DNA from: Romanomermis culicivorax
Lineage: Eukaryota; Nematoda; Enoplea; Mermithida; Mermithidae
DNA length: 64,000 nt
Assembly (NCBI GenBank): GCA_963922205.1
Contig: CAWUHX010000018.1
Span: 744,001 to 808,000 of the forward strand
Direction: 5' to 3'
Shown: piece after piece, positions 45,675 to 57,180 of the stretch
Layout of the letters: each line of letters begins with the position of its first letter
Position numbering within the stretch: position 1 is the first letter of the stretch
The notes under the pieces: generated by a model
What the model saw: the letters and a program-made list of their open reading frames with translations, nothing else
What the model was told of the DNA's origin: nothing
The model's database searches: none
Program-made: the position numbers and the translations under genes

Positions 45675-47746
45675 TACTACGTGCATCCACACATGTTGGC
45701 GGGCATCAACACACGTGGCGATGTTTGCTCATGCCTGCCTTTTGGAGCTCAGACCGACTTATTTCCTTCTTAATCCGTGGGGAAGAATTTAACATCCGTT
45801 GGAGTAATTGTTGGGCAGGATAGATAGCAAGGATTCGACCTTAAGCTTCCCTGCGCCTGTCTCAAAAGTTGGAATGACTCCTCACTCAGGGGTGAGAAGT
45901 CAAGAGAAGAAATACTACTTACCTAAGAAAAGCCTGACTAAAACTAGCCAGACTAGGAAACACACTTTAGGACACAAATAAGACGATTTTTTAACTAACT
46001 ATTTATTTATAGACTTACCTCCTCAAATCGCCCCATCCACCATATAACGTTTTTCATATAATATATACAAGACAAGCAACGCACAGGTGAAAATCAACAA
46101 TAATACTTAGATGGGCACAAGAGAGAAGAATAATAAAAATTCACCAACAAATTCACCTAGGCATGTTCTACAGTATGAACAATTGGCATCTAGGTGCAGC
46201 GTGATGAGACATTTTATATCTGTCCGCATTTCTCCAGAACTGACACGAGTGTGTCAGATTTCACACTACTACACCCCTCCCCCTTGTGTTACATCACCTT
46301 AAGCAATCGTCCATGTCCAGGCAGTGAAACCAAAAACAGTTACCTCACCAAGTCAAGCTACAATTGGCGGAGCCAAAGGTGACCAATTGACAGCAACCTA
46401 ACCTGGATGATGGGAAGGAGTCATCAATGTCGAAAATTCAGAGGCTAAGGTTTTCAGGGATTGGTCTACAATTAGTGAGGCCGATAGTGTCCTATCGACA
46501 ACACTGTAGCCCAAGACTTAACTCCTTCATACCTGTTGTATTTTAAAATATTGTCAGGGCTTTGGATGAAGGTAGGCAGGAGTTGGGTCCAGGGATCGTC
46601 CTTAATGCAGGTGTTTCCAACACCCACCTTTACCTGATTAATTACTTAATTTGAGTACTTAAACACAACAAAGCCTACCCCAAATTAAGAAACCTCAGTT
46701 TCTTAAATGTTGAGAGAGGAGAGAGCTTTTCTCCTGATAGTTTAACTAATACAAAAACGATACACTTACGCATAAACCAATACGTGGGCTGGACAATAAG
46801 AAAGGTCCCACCTGCTGGAAGCACAATACGAGAAAAGGCATGGGGACGCCTACTAATATGAAAAATATAACACAATGATGAGGATGAGAGAGAGCCCACC
46901 ACACGCATACCAAAATTGAGCTACAGTAAGACGCCCTTCGATAGTCTGCATAGCTCACTCTACTTTGAACTTGCGCGCATCTTCAAATAAATGACAAAAT
47001 TCGGGAAAATCCTACAAATCGGCGGAAACACACTACAACAACCCTCCCCCCTTGCAGTAGATTGCCTTAAGGGATCATCATGGAACAATCAAAACATGCA
47101 AGGGGAAGGGACTCCGCCACTACAGGCCGTCACTGGGGTGGCCGAAGGGATCTTCGGCAGCACACAGTGGGGCCCACGAGTCATTGCAGTGTTTTGAGCC
47201 GATTTTGGTGGGGCCTAGGGTGAGACCTCCCAATGCAGTCTGCAATTAGCGAGGCCGAAGTATATTGGCAACACCGCAGCCTGTGTCCTCACTCTGTCCG
47301 CACCAATATACTGGAGCACACCAGCATACGAGTCCTTGCAGATGGGAGGGTGAGGCCAGCCACTACAGTTGGTGCATGCGGGGAAAACAAAACGCAACAA
47401 TGCAGGGGCGGCAAGAAGACAATCTGAGAGACATGGGGGTGTTGGGTGGTAGAACATTTCGGAGCGTCTTACTGTGTGGACTAGCATCAGCTGTGCGGCC
47501 GTGAGGAAAACTAGTACAAATAAAGCGAACAAAATGAGATTAATGAAACAACTGGGTGAAAAACAAAATGAGAAAAACGAGAAAATAACAAAACGGGATT
47601 ACTGTACAAAAATGGCGTGAAATCAATGGTGGTGGGGATAGCCGGTGTCCAATGCGTTACATTGGTGAGATTGATGGTCATCGCAGCAGTCCTAGCAGTC
47701 ATTGTGATAGCGGTCGTTGCGATGACAAGGATGGTGGTGGCAATTA
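45675..47746. repeat. Degenerate direct repeat, probable retroelement 3' region
   Basis: Two related segments lie in tandem (about 46240-46560 and 47020-47320). Shared words include ACACTACTACACCCCTCCCCC/ACACTACAACAACCCTCCCCC, CACCTTAAG/TGCCTTAAG and CAATTAG[TC]GAGGCCGA followed by GGCAACACCGCAGCC-type sequence. The offset is about 780 bases. It may be an LTR or untranslated duplication belonging to the minus-strand retroelement. No clean LTR boundary was found. Confidence 0.5.
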
Positions 47747-48550
47747 TCATAGTGATTGTCGTATCAGTTTGAATGCCAGTGGTGCCAGGGGGGCACTCTG
47801 CCAGTTGGCTTGATCCCTGCCGCTGGAAGATGCTGCATACATTTGGCTTTGAAGTGGCGATAGTGGGTTGGTACCAGGGGGCAGTGTGGGCAGCGGAACC
47901 AGAGACGGTCGATCAGATAGTAATCCCGTTTGCAGCAGAGGGTACGGCAGTAGAAGGTTTAAATGTGCAGAGAAATCATGATGGTGCAACAAGGGAACCA
48001 GGCCATCTGTCTTGCTATGGTATTGCAAGTAGATATGATGAATGTCAGCAATTTCGGGTGGCTGCAGGAATGGCGAATATTGAGGATAGGCCATCCAAGG
48101 ATTGATAAGGCTGACTGCGGTGTTGCAGGCTTGGATCAGGCATGACGGATTGTCCAATCGGCCAGTTTCGTAGAGAAACAGGGCGAAATGGGCGACCCAT
48201 TGCAAAATAAGAGCTGCCACTTTGGGGGAAACGGGCTGCCGAGGCTCCTGGTAATCTGTGCGGTAGTGGTGGCAAAAATATTGGTACAGAGCGAGTGAGG
48301 CATTGGTGGCGCAAATGTGTACTGTCATCGTAATGGGGACACTGATGTGGCCAAAAAAATTGATGAGGACCATCTCATGCAAAGTGTGGGGCGAGAAAGA
48401 GTCTACTGTCGGGTCAATGTGAGAAGGATAAGGTTGCGTTGCTAGCATATATGAATGCGGCTCATTGGTTGTGCGAAAACGGGCGTAGTTTGGCAATGTA
48501 GTCCACTCGCTAGGCAGTTGTGGCTCGAATTGCAAAGATGTACCCGCCAC
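47747..48550 (-). pseudogene. Retroelement-associated ORF, unknown function
   Basis: A 267-codon open frame on the minus strand. It is Pro/Leu/His-rich with a helical middle ([38 protein letters not shown]). No known domain is recognised. It overlaps the end of the previous frame by about 40 bases and continues the row of minus frames below the exonuclease, so it is probably the tail of the same element polyprotein. Its length without stops suggests recent coding function. Confidence 0.5.
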
Positions 48551-48929
48551 GGGAGCGGCTCAGTGTACAGGGCACAAATTTCGGTTTTGAAGGAACGGTC
48601 GATGTAGTTGTTGACGTCAAACTGCTCGTCAGTGGCATTGTTGTAGACGGGACCGACGTCAAGGCCATGGGCAGCAAGGATGTGGTAGTCATGGTAGGTG
48701 TTGTGGAGATTGGCACCGCTGGTTCGATATCCATTGGTGGGGCCGGAGGCAAAGGAACCTTGAATTCTGGCTGCTGCGGCTGCTTCAAAGCTTCAAGGGC
48801 CACTGGATTGAAGGCTGTGTGAGTGGCATTGTCGAACGATTGAGCGTGCTTTGCCAAAAGGTTATTTACGTAGGCAAACTCTGTGGCAGAGCAGTGCGAT
48901 GATAAGACCACGATGAGTGGCATAGTCAT
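48510..48929 (-). pseudogene. Retroelement-associated Thr/Pro-rich ORF
   Basis: A 139-codon minus frame, whose C-terminal half is low-complexity Thr/Ser/Pro (TTTSLLPMALTSVPSTT). The N-terminal half has a helical segment (FAYVNNLLAKHAQSFDNATH). It ends inside the start of the next minus frame. Function unknown; the linker-like composition suggests a spacer within a polyprotein. Confidence 0.45.
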
Positions 48930-49553
48930 GGTGAGTTGCTGAAACCAGTGTCCATCAACCTACAAAAGACTAAGGATGGTGTAAGGAAGGTAACGGTAAT
49001 GGATACCGTGATAAGTGCGATTGTGGAGAGGTTGGTCTGCTGCCATGTGCTCAATCCAAATGTCATCAACGTCAGTAGGGAGCAGCATGTCGTTTTCAAA
49101 ATCAAGGCAGTCACAGACAGCGAGCTTGTAAATCAGCGAAATGGGGAAACCGAGCAGCAGCTCGATCAAGCGATGCATGAGACCGCCCTTCATAGCCGAG
49201 GCTACGGCTGTTTGAAGGCATTTCCGCTTGTCCTATAGTTTCTAGGGTTCAAAGGAAAGGTCTTCATCATCAGAAACGTTTGGAGATTTATTTCATTCAT
49301 CTTTTTGCTTCTTTTTCTTTTTTGGTGCTTTGATGTGGTTAGAAGTTTGGGGTGCATGGTGGGTGTCAACGTTTTTATGTCTGGAAAACCATTAGGTTGA
49401 GTGCCTAAACAAAAAGACCGACTGTGGTTGGACGATGTGCGATCATACATAAAAAATTGATATGCCGAAAGAACCTTGTCCCGCATGATTGCTGGCAAGG
49501 CGATTTGTGAGATTGTCGGATACACTTTATCAGTCGAATCAGCGGGCAGGACA
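48930..49553 (-). pseudogene. Retroelement-associated ORFs, frameshifted
   Basis: Two minus frames, 49579-49202 and 49193-48960, sit between the exonuclease and the Thr/Pro-rich frame. The first has a basic stretch (KHQKRKRSKKMNE); the second ends DDIWIEHMAADQPLHNRTYHG. They look like one protein split by frameshift. No domain recognised. Confidence 0.4.
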
Positions 49554-50381
49554 TCAGTAAACATTATGGAATGCGGCAATGAGTGTTTCAGCCAGTCGAT
49601 CGATTTCCGCAGCTTCTAATGCATTGTGTGGATACAACGACGGAGCATTGTAAATTTTGGGGATAAATCCCTATCTGCCAAAAGTGAGGAAAAGCAGAAT
49701 CAGGTAAAACACATCGAGGGTGGCATAGGCTAAAACATCCGGCTGCAAATACCACATGTGTGGATTGTTGAAAAAGCGGAGTGCGGCAGGAAATTTGAGC
49801 ATGAGTGGTGACACATCGAGGGCCCACATGGCTGAAATGGTGGCTTTGAGCATACATTTCTCCGAGATGAAGCCTATACTCTGAGCCAGCTCGTAGAGTC
49901 GTGGGGAGATAGCGATGTTGTTGTGAATCACTTGGTAGGCGTCAAAATGGATTGCTTTCACTACGGGATCTTTGTTTCTATTTTGACTGTCAGTGCGGAA
50001 CTGCATACTGAGGAGGGTATAAATGCCCGCCCAGTCCTTGGCTCCATCGAAGGAAAGTATGATGGTATACTCGCTGTTGACTAAGGAAAACAAAGCGGTC
50101 CAGTCTTCCAGCGTCACAGCGAAGGTTTCGAACACAAACATGGTTCCATTCGGGAACGCAAGATGAACATAGCATGGATAGCTTGATGCAGTGGAGTCAG
50201 CTGGCATGGGAACAGCAAACTTAAAGTTCTTCATATCACCAGCCATGATGGATTCGGTGTCCAAACTGACCAAGGTGTAGCACCGGAAATTTGCTGTGGG
50301 CTGGGCGGCGAGTGCCACCCCCAAACAACCAGGCACTAGGAAAATCCATGGTGGCAACACATTGGGTGGCGGGGCGAACAA
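49554..50381 (-). pseudogene. RNase D-like 3'-5' exonuclease (DEDDy) of retroelement
   Basis: The minus frame of 236 codons stops at TAG 49671-49673, then continues open in the same frame to TGA 49554-49556. DEDDy exonuclease motifs are in order: Exo I as LVSLDTES (D.E), Exo II as IILSFDGAKDW (conserved Asp in the lobe), Exo III as LAYATLDVFYLILLF (Y...D). The intervening VHLAFPNGTMFVF, DWTALFSLV and a Trp before Exo III also fit the RNase D/WRN exonuclease pattern. The family hydrolyses nucleic acid 3' ends using two metal ions. It lies 1.25 kb downstream of the integrase relic on the same strand, in the position where some retroelements carry env. Such a domain is not a normal gypsy component. 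One nonsense codon lies after the last motif. Confidence 0.75.
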
Positions 50382-51635
50382 AGTGACAAACCAACATTCA
50401 AGATCAGCAGCATATTGACGTTATTTTCTAAACAAGAGCAGGTGCGGTATTCGACATAGGACAAAGTGGGTACTTGGGTGATGGCAGTGTTGGGGCCCAT
50501 CCAAAGGTTGACCTTAGAGTTTGATCAAGAGGAAATGTGGTGTTTTGCGCAAAAGAAATGATATGGTCCCCTAGACAGCTGGGACTTGGGTGGAGATGTC
50601 ACTGAGACGGGCACATCTTGGCAACTTTGGGCAGATCACTTGAGCGAGGCGACAAAAGTTGATGTAGGGGCTGGTCAAAGCAGCGGCGGGCTATGGCAAC
50701 ACTTGTAACCATAGGTTGATGATGCTGGGCTCATGGCGGCTGACCATGGGCTCTCGAGACCATGCAGTGTAGATGAGGTATCCCATGAGGTCACATGTAC
50801 AGGTCAGAGGGCATGCACAGAGATAGAGATGCTGAAAAGAATGCATGCAAAAATAAGGAAGTACCATCACAGCAGAAGCTGATGTGATTCTGGTGCAGTT
50901 GCTGTTCTACCCATTGAACATATCATTCGTTGATGTTGAGGGATTCACAGTATGGCAGAGACTCATCGGTGGCAGATGATGTAGATGGCGTCATCATTGG
51001 AGCCAAGAAAATTCTAGAGAGCGGTGGTGAAATGCATCTGTTTGAGGCAAAAGTGGAATGAGAAATGAGTTAAGGTAAAAATAAAGCAGCTGAAAAGTGA
51101 AGAAAGTGTAAGGTTTGGAAAAGTATAAACTAATGTTAATGCAAAGCACTACAAACACTACTAAGTTATTGGGATCTAAAATCAACCTTTCCCAGTTAGT
51201 CTTATGAGAGTGGATATGGCCAGTGTCAGGCAGAAATAAACTGAATGACCACAGAACCTAAATTTAAAGGAGAGTCCTCCTCCTAAGTGGGGTATTGGGT
51301 CACAGGGGAAGTGTAGGTGACGATGTTGTAGGATCGACATGAATTTGCATTGAGTGGAAGAAAGAAACAAATGAGTGTAATGCATACTGATTACACCTAG
51401 GACACGCGGCTAGTGATCAGTCAAAGCCATTGCCATAATCTAAAGTAAACAAAAGGGGTGAGAACTATGTACAACTCGGCATGATGAGTGCGTATCAGGA
51501 AATAATATTGAATCGAACTTATTGGAGCAGTGAAGTGTGGAGTGGGCGATGAGGGCCCCCGGTTTCAGAATTGAAAACGTCTTTGGCTGGACACAGTATA
51601 AATGGTTTCAAGCGAAGCGAGGAGATGGTTTGCAG
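50382..51635. other. Spacer between integrase and exonuclease frames
   Basis: Only short minus frames (51385-51182, 51185-50994) occur. The first is hydrophobic and Cys-containing. It is probably decayed element coding or untranslated sequence. Confidence 0.35.
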
Positions 51636-52550
51636 TCAGCCGTGTGCCTGGAGGGTGTCGATTGTGATGACATTTTCCGCAATGCTCGGGGTATCCGTGA
51701 CAATGAAGGGACCAAGAAAATCGGATTGGATTTTATTAGCTTTCCTAGTGTTAGTCAATAGAACAAGACCGTTAACAGTAAAATGGCATGCACGGGTCTT
51801 TTTGTGGAAATAAGCTTTGCTGATGGTGGCAGCTTTTTCCAGGTTAGTTTTAATGGACTCATGCATTTTGAGCTGTGCTTGCATTAGGGTTTGTATCCAC
51901 GTAGCAGGCTAAAAGGTAAGTGGCACATTGCTGTATGTGGTGTTGCATTGTAGGCAAAAACGGGGTAGGGCAGATAGCCTTCCCAGTTGTCTGGATCATC
52001 TGCAGTGTAGTTCTTAAGTTGCACAACGAGGGTTTGATTGAAACGCTCAACCATGCCCTTACATTGAGGGTGGTATGCTGTGGTCTTGACCTTGCAGATT
52101 TTAAGCAGTTCACAGATTTCTTGCATCAATTTCGACATAAAACATCCACCTTGATTGAAGAGGAGGTTGAATGGACTGCCATGTGTGAGGACCAAATTGT
52201 TCAAGAAGCATTTGACAATTGTGGACGCCTTTAGATCGGGAATGAGGTGCACGGAAACCAATTTAGAGAAGTACTCCTGAAAAACAACAACATAGGGGCG
52301 TTTCTCACCTACTGGAGAGATATTGAGGATATCCATGGTGATGATTTCAAAGGGATGGGATGGCTGTATTTTGCCTATGGCTTCTTCCATACCGGGCCAC
52401 CAAAAATGAGCTTTAATGGCTGCCAGCATGCGATTGGATCCTTGGTGGTTCAAAGTTTTCGTGCTGTGGAATTGGTGAAGCGTTTAATCAATCATGGTGT
52501 AAGGTACATGCTAATGCATTACTGTAAATACATATTGTACACTATGTGAT
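51636..52550 (-). pseudogene. Ty3/gypsy integrase relic
   Basis: The minus frame begins within the zinc-binding region ([18 protein letters not shown]) and continues [10 protein letters not shown]. The core has [13 protein letters not shown] (first Asp), then LFNQGGCF, where the expected Asp is Asn, then [20 protein letters not shown] with the Glu. A C-terminal part follows after a frameshift at about 51884 (ACHFTVNGLVLLTNTRKANKIQSDFLGPFIV), the GPF/Y-type module. Integrase would insert element DNA. Loss of a catalytic Asp plus the frameshift make it inactive. Confidence 0.85.
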
Positions 52551-52658
52551 ATTCGTTTAATAAATATAAATTCATTTCTTAATCTATTGTCTCAAGGGTG
52601 TCTGGGATTAACACCCAAACATTCCTGTAAATTTATGTGAAGTACTTTATTTGATTGT

Positions 52659-53792
52659 GCCACGCTAGACCCACTGTCCCACTAGGCCCACCAGTTCAGT
52701 AAACCCAATGTCTCACTAGGCCCACCGAAAGTGTGTCATTAATCCCACCGGAATTCTCAGTAGACCCACTGCATCGATCAGAGGTGTATCACTAGACCCA
52801 CTATTAAATTTGTTGCGTTATTCCCACTGTCTCACATGGCCCACTAGTAAAATTCGAGTAATGCACAATATTTTTCAATCTTGGCAAAAAATGACATAAC
52901 GACAGGGTGTGGCGAAGTGATCTGCTCGCACCAAAAACCGAATTCTACACATGATCACGAACATTTGTTACCACCATCTTGTAGGGAATTCCATTCTGCA
53001 TTGAATGATGTATTTTGCATTACAGAAGTGCAAATATTGTATGTTTTATTGATAAAAAACCAAACATGTCCAGTTTTAGGAATTGTTCACCCTTTGGATC
53101 AAATTTGATGGTCTCAACCTTACATTTTATGGTGTTTAAGGTGCTTAATTAAGTTAAGCAATGTTCGGCAGTGAATGGGGCAATGAAAAAAGTAAAAATT
53201 CGCAAAAGTCACATTTTAAAATCAGCTTCACAGACTAATATTTTGGAGTTCATAAATCGTGTTAAAACAAAATTCGCTGGACCGTAATTCATTGCTAATA
53301 TTACGAACAAACAGATAATTTCGTGAAACTAACAAATAATACTACATCCAAAACTAAACAGTACTACGAACATCTTTGTCATACCACGTATTATGCCATT
53401 TTTGGACATGAGACGCTAAGTTTTTTTGGAAATCTTTTTTTAGATTCCTGACAAAGACCTGATTTGCATATTTGCTCGCTTGTTTCATAATGCTTAACTC
53501 GTTGATTGTTATATAATGCTGAAACGGTCATGTTCCTTTGTATTTATATAATATTTCACCTGATTGAGAAATATTGCGCATTACTCGAATTTTATACTAG
53601 TGGGCCATGTGAGACAGTGGGAATAATGCAACAAATTTAATAGTGGGTCTAGTGAGACACCTCTGATCGGCGCAGTGGGTCTACTGAGAATTCCGGTGGG
53701 ATTAATGACACCCTTTCGGTGGGCCTAATGAGACATTGGGTTTACTGAGCCGGTGGGCCTGGTGAGACAGTGGGTCTAGGGAGACGTTGCCC
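52659..53792. mobile_element. Foldback element FB-E inserted in the retroelement
   Basis: The left arm (about 52660-52870) is made of CACTAGGCCCACTGTCT-type words. The right arm (about 53570-53790) is the inverse, with AGTGGGTCTAGTGAGACA-type words. The arms match unit for unit, including the GATCAGAGGTGT/ACACCTCTGATC marker and the GCATTACTCGAATTTTA inner edge. The loop is about 700 bases. TTTATTTGATTGT (52646-52658) and TTTATTTTGATTGT (53793-53806) flank it and may be a long target duplication. It separates the RNase H and integrase relics. Confidence 0.85.
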
Positions 53793-53806
53793 TTTATTTT
53801 GATTGT

Positions 53807-54682
53807 CCCACACCCCAGTAGCCGTTATTGACTCAATCAAGATGCTCTAATTAATTTGCACATTGGCAGCTGGTCCCCTAGAATCTACACTAAAGTACAC
53901 ATTCCACGGCTACATTAATTTCTCATGAAAATGGTAAACACACCTGCACACAGTGAAAAGTAAAAGCCCCGCCAGACACCAGTCTCAAGTGGAACAGTAG
54001 CAATGGTTCCTAGAAAACATGTATACGCAGAGGAAATAGATAGGAAAGCATACACAGAATCACAGAGGCGTGGTCAAGTCCACTGTAGGAAGCAAGCATA
54101 AGAGAAGCACGAAAAGCACACGGTACCAGGAAAGCATTGGAAGGCGTGACCAAACTAGCGAAGTGAAAGAAGCAAGAAGCAGCGATTAGCAGAAGAAGAT
54201 TGTCGGAAACAAGACCGTCAAGGGAGTGGCCACAGAAGCAGTATTTAAAGAGAAGCAAAGTGTGATTCAGTCACAATTTATATATTTGCAAGCCTGTCTT
54301 TTTTTGGAAGCGAGATTTTAGAAACGTTTTTAAAAGTGAGTTGTTTTATCATGAAGCGTAGTTTGTCGACAAGCAAGCGATCATTGACCCCGCATTATTA
54401 ATTGACATATTATTGTACATCGTTCCAATTGTATCATCGTCCATGTGGGCTGTGCATTGTCGTAGACCATTTTCGGGATCAAGTAAAGTATCACTAGAAA
54501 CTGGTCGTTACAATGGATGTGGGAACAACTAACTGGCAGTCATCTCTGATTTGGTGGTACAGAATGCTGTCTTCAGTCAAAATGTTTCGGGGCATTGCTG
54601 GTTTGAAGGGTTGTGATTGGTGACAGCCGGATTGGCCACTTGCGCTCATTTGATTTCTTCATGTGAGGGGAGAGCTAGTGCT
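53807..54682. other. Decayed spacer of the minus-strand retroelement
   Basis: No recognised coding beyond an 82-codon hydrophobic minus frame (54258-54010) without motif. It lies between the RNase H relic and the foldback insertion. Confidence 0.35.
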
Positions 54683-56684
54683 TTAACCGGGGGTGATACT
54701 TAGTAAGCGGCCAACAGCATATGATCGGAGAGTGTGGGTTGATTGATGGGTTTCTTTGTCATTGCACGGGTGACAGCATGATGTCCGTGGGTGGCGTGGC
54801 CCCCACTGATCGGATATTTGGTGGGCCCCATAGTTGCTTTCGGTGGGCCCTGTGGCTGCTACTGATAGGAAATCAGTTACTGTCTGGTTGGCGTCCGATA
54901 TTGCACCAGCAGGGGGAAAATTAGGACAGAAAATCTCGGCAGCTAAATCTTTGGTACTCGGAATTGGTGGTTTCTCCCCATCATCTTTTCTAGACAAGAA
55001 GTCAGCACAGGCATTGTCATTACCTTTGACATATTGAACTTTATAATTGTAGTCTTGAAGATTGATGGCGAACCGTTGGAGTCAGGAATTGCAGTGTTTT
55101 TCTTCCTTGAGCCATTAGAGCAGTTTGTGGTCAGTAGGAACGATAACCTTTTGGCCATAGATGTAGTGGGGGTACATTCAGAAACTGTAAACAAAAGTGA
55201 GGCATTCGTGCTCCATTGTATTGTATCGAGTTCCAGCGTCAGTAAGAATGTGGCTGTTGTAGGCGATGACCCATTGATCTTCGCCGTTTTCTTGGTACAA
55301 TATCACACCAATGGCAGTTGTACTGGCATCGGTTTGGATGTTGCCATCGTACTCAGTATAGAGGAGGAAAAGTGAGGAGGTTAAGGCTTTCTTGATACCA
55401 TCAAAAGATTTTTTATGATCATCAGTGAATTGGTAATTGGAATCATGGCCGAGAAGCAGGTAAAGCGGGCTTGACAGGGTTGCCAATTGTAAGATGAAGC
55501 ATTTGCACCATTGCACTAGACCTAAAAAACTCTGCATACCTTTCTTGGTTCAGGGAAATTCGTACTCCCCGATTGCTTTGACTTTTTCAGGATGGGCGGC
55601 AATACCATCTGTGTTAAGAAGATGTCCTAGGAATTTCACTTGTGGGGGCAGGAATTTGCATTTATCAGGCTGAAGCATTAAATTTGCAGCACGAAGGGCA
55701 TCAAAAATAACTTGCAAGTGTTTCAGATGTTCAGCAAATGAGTTAGAAAATATGATAATATCGTCAATATACACAAGGCAAATTTTCCAAATGTACTGAT
55801 GGAGAAATCTTTCCATTAGGTGTTGAAATTCGTTGGGCATGTTTTTCAAGCCGAATGGCAAGACTTTGAATCGAAACAAACCTTCTTGGCAGATGAAGGT
55901 TGTTTTATTGCGGGAGTAGTTGTCGAGAGGCACCTGCCAGTACCCAGCCGTTAAATCGAGCATGGTGAAGAATTCGGCTTGTCCCATAATGTCCAAGTAG
56001 TCGTCCATGCGCAGAATTGGAAACTTGTTGCTCCGCATTACTTCATTTATTCCGCAGTAGTCTATGATGGGTCGCCACGATTCATCCTTTTTCTTTACAC
56101 CGAACAACGGCTTGGCCTAGAGCAAGTGGGATGGTTCAATGAAATCATTGTCAAGCATTTTTTTGATATCGCATCATATGATAGGTCTTTGTTCCATTGC
56201 CGCGCAGTAATAATGGTGGGATACTGGCTTTGCTGTGCTGGTGTCGATGCTGATGGTCAATTCATTTGTGAATGTGGGTTGATCACTGGGGAGGCTAAAG
56301 ACATCACGGTTTTGCCGGAGCATACCGAGGGCCTTTGCTTTTTGAGTGGCACTGACGCACATTTTTGTGGTCATCTTGTTGAAAGCGAAATCCAATTTTT
56401 TGTTTGTTGGTGTGGCATGGGAGCTATTTATCAAGGGCCACTGTTTCATGATCGGTCAAATTGTGGTCCGAGGTGGCAGTTGCCACTTGATAATCCGTGG
56501 AGTGTGCAGCAGATTCTAATGCATGTTTTGCCACAGCGAGGAGCTGGTTAGGGCGAAGTTTGATGCTGTTCAGAGTATTGTTGATGAACAAAAGCAGGCA
56601 TTGACCATTGGTTATGTTGACAATTGCAGTTTGGATTGGTAATTCCATGGCGACCTGATTATATTGCAATGGTTGAACAATCAA
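54683..56684 (-). pseudogene. Ty3/gypsy RT-RNase H relic
   Basis: Minus frames in order: 56684-56424 (a segment like the protease-RT linker, IKLRPNQLLAVAKHAL), 56449-56174, 56107-55550 (RT core) and 55537-54683 (tether and RNase H). RT motifs include SWRPIIDYCGINEV, FFTMLDLTAGYWQVPL, FKVLPFGLKNMPNEFQ and the catalytic VYIDDIIIFS. Then QSFLGLVQWCKCFI and RNase H TDASTTAIGVIL, followed by YVKGNDNACADFLSR. Frameshifts and stops separate the pieces. It is better preserved than the copy at 1-4853 and clearly a different lineage (YIDD rather than YLDD, different linker). Confidence 0.88.
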
Positions 56685-56756
56685 GTCCGGAATAGAAACC
56701 AGGGTGGATGGGAAACCATGAGGTTGCCAGCAGTGGTCTAGGAGTCAGGGGTTATT

Positions 56757-57019
56757 TCACACTACAGCGGCCGCAGTGGTGGTGGAAATGAGTTGTTGCA
56801 TCTGTTCGGTGAGGGTGGCAAAGCACACATTCCTTGTTTGAACTTGTTTCTGGATTTCATGTTGAACACCCAATTGTTGGGCTTGAAATTGGTCAGAGAT
56901 GGCGCTAATAATTTGATCGATAGTTTGGACAGTGGGAACATTGTTGGTATTTCGCACAGCCACTGTGTTGAGTTGATCGATAGCATCATGCGCTTCTAAC
57001 TGAAAATTGTGGACTTTGT
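56757..57019 (-). pseudogene. Gag-like coiled-coil fragment cut by Harbinger end
   Basis: This open minus frame encodes a Gln-rich helical segment (QTIDQIISAISDQFQAQQLG, EIQKQVQTR). It runs open to the exact left terminus of the Harbinger element at 57022; its apparent Met comes from element sequence. That indicates the element inserted into the retroelement's gag. The rest of gag would lie beyond the other end of the insertion. No zinc knuckle or protease is visible before the RT part. Confidence 0.55.
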
Positions 57020-57021
57020 TA

Positions 57022-57180
57022 AGGCTCATCTATACTTCGGACGCAAGGCTTGCGTTGCGTGCGTTGCTTACGTTGCGTTGCTTGCGTTACGTTGCTTACG
57101 TTACGTAAAAAATCTGACGCAACGCACGCAACGGAAGCAACGTAAGGAGACGTAAGCAACGCAAGTCGAGCATCCATACT
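57022..57180. repeat. Harbinger terminus and subterminal palindrome
   Basis: Clustered GCGTTGC/GCAACGC words on both strands surround a short AAAAAATCTG centre, so 57040-57165 can fold as a hairpin. Arrays of this type are commonly transposase or Myb-like protein binding sites. Confidence 0.7.

Larger units (their letters stand above)
47747..57021 (-). mobile_element. Gypsy-like retroelement with exonuclease ORF
   Basis: Order on the minus strand: gag-like, RT, RNase H, [FB-E insertion], integrase, exonuclease, then three to four unknown frames. All lie on one strand with similar composition, GC-richer than the host flanks. Whether the frames after integrase belong to the same element is inference from position, strand and composition. 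Confidence 0.65.
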
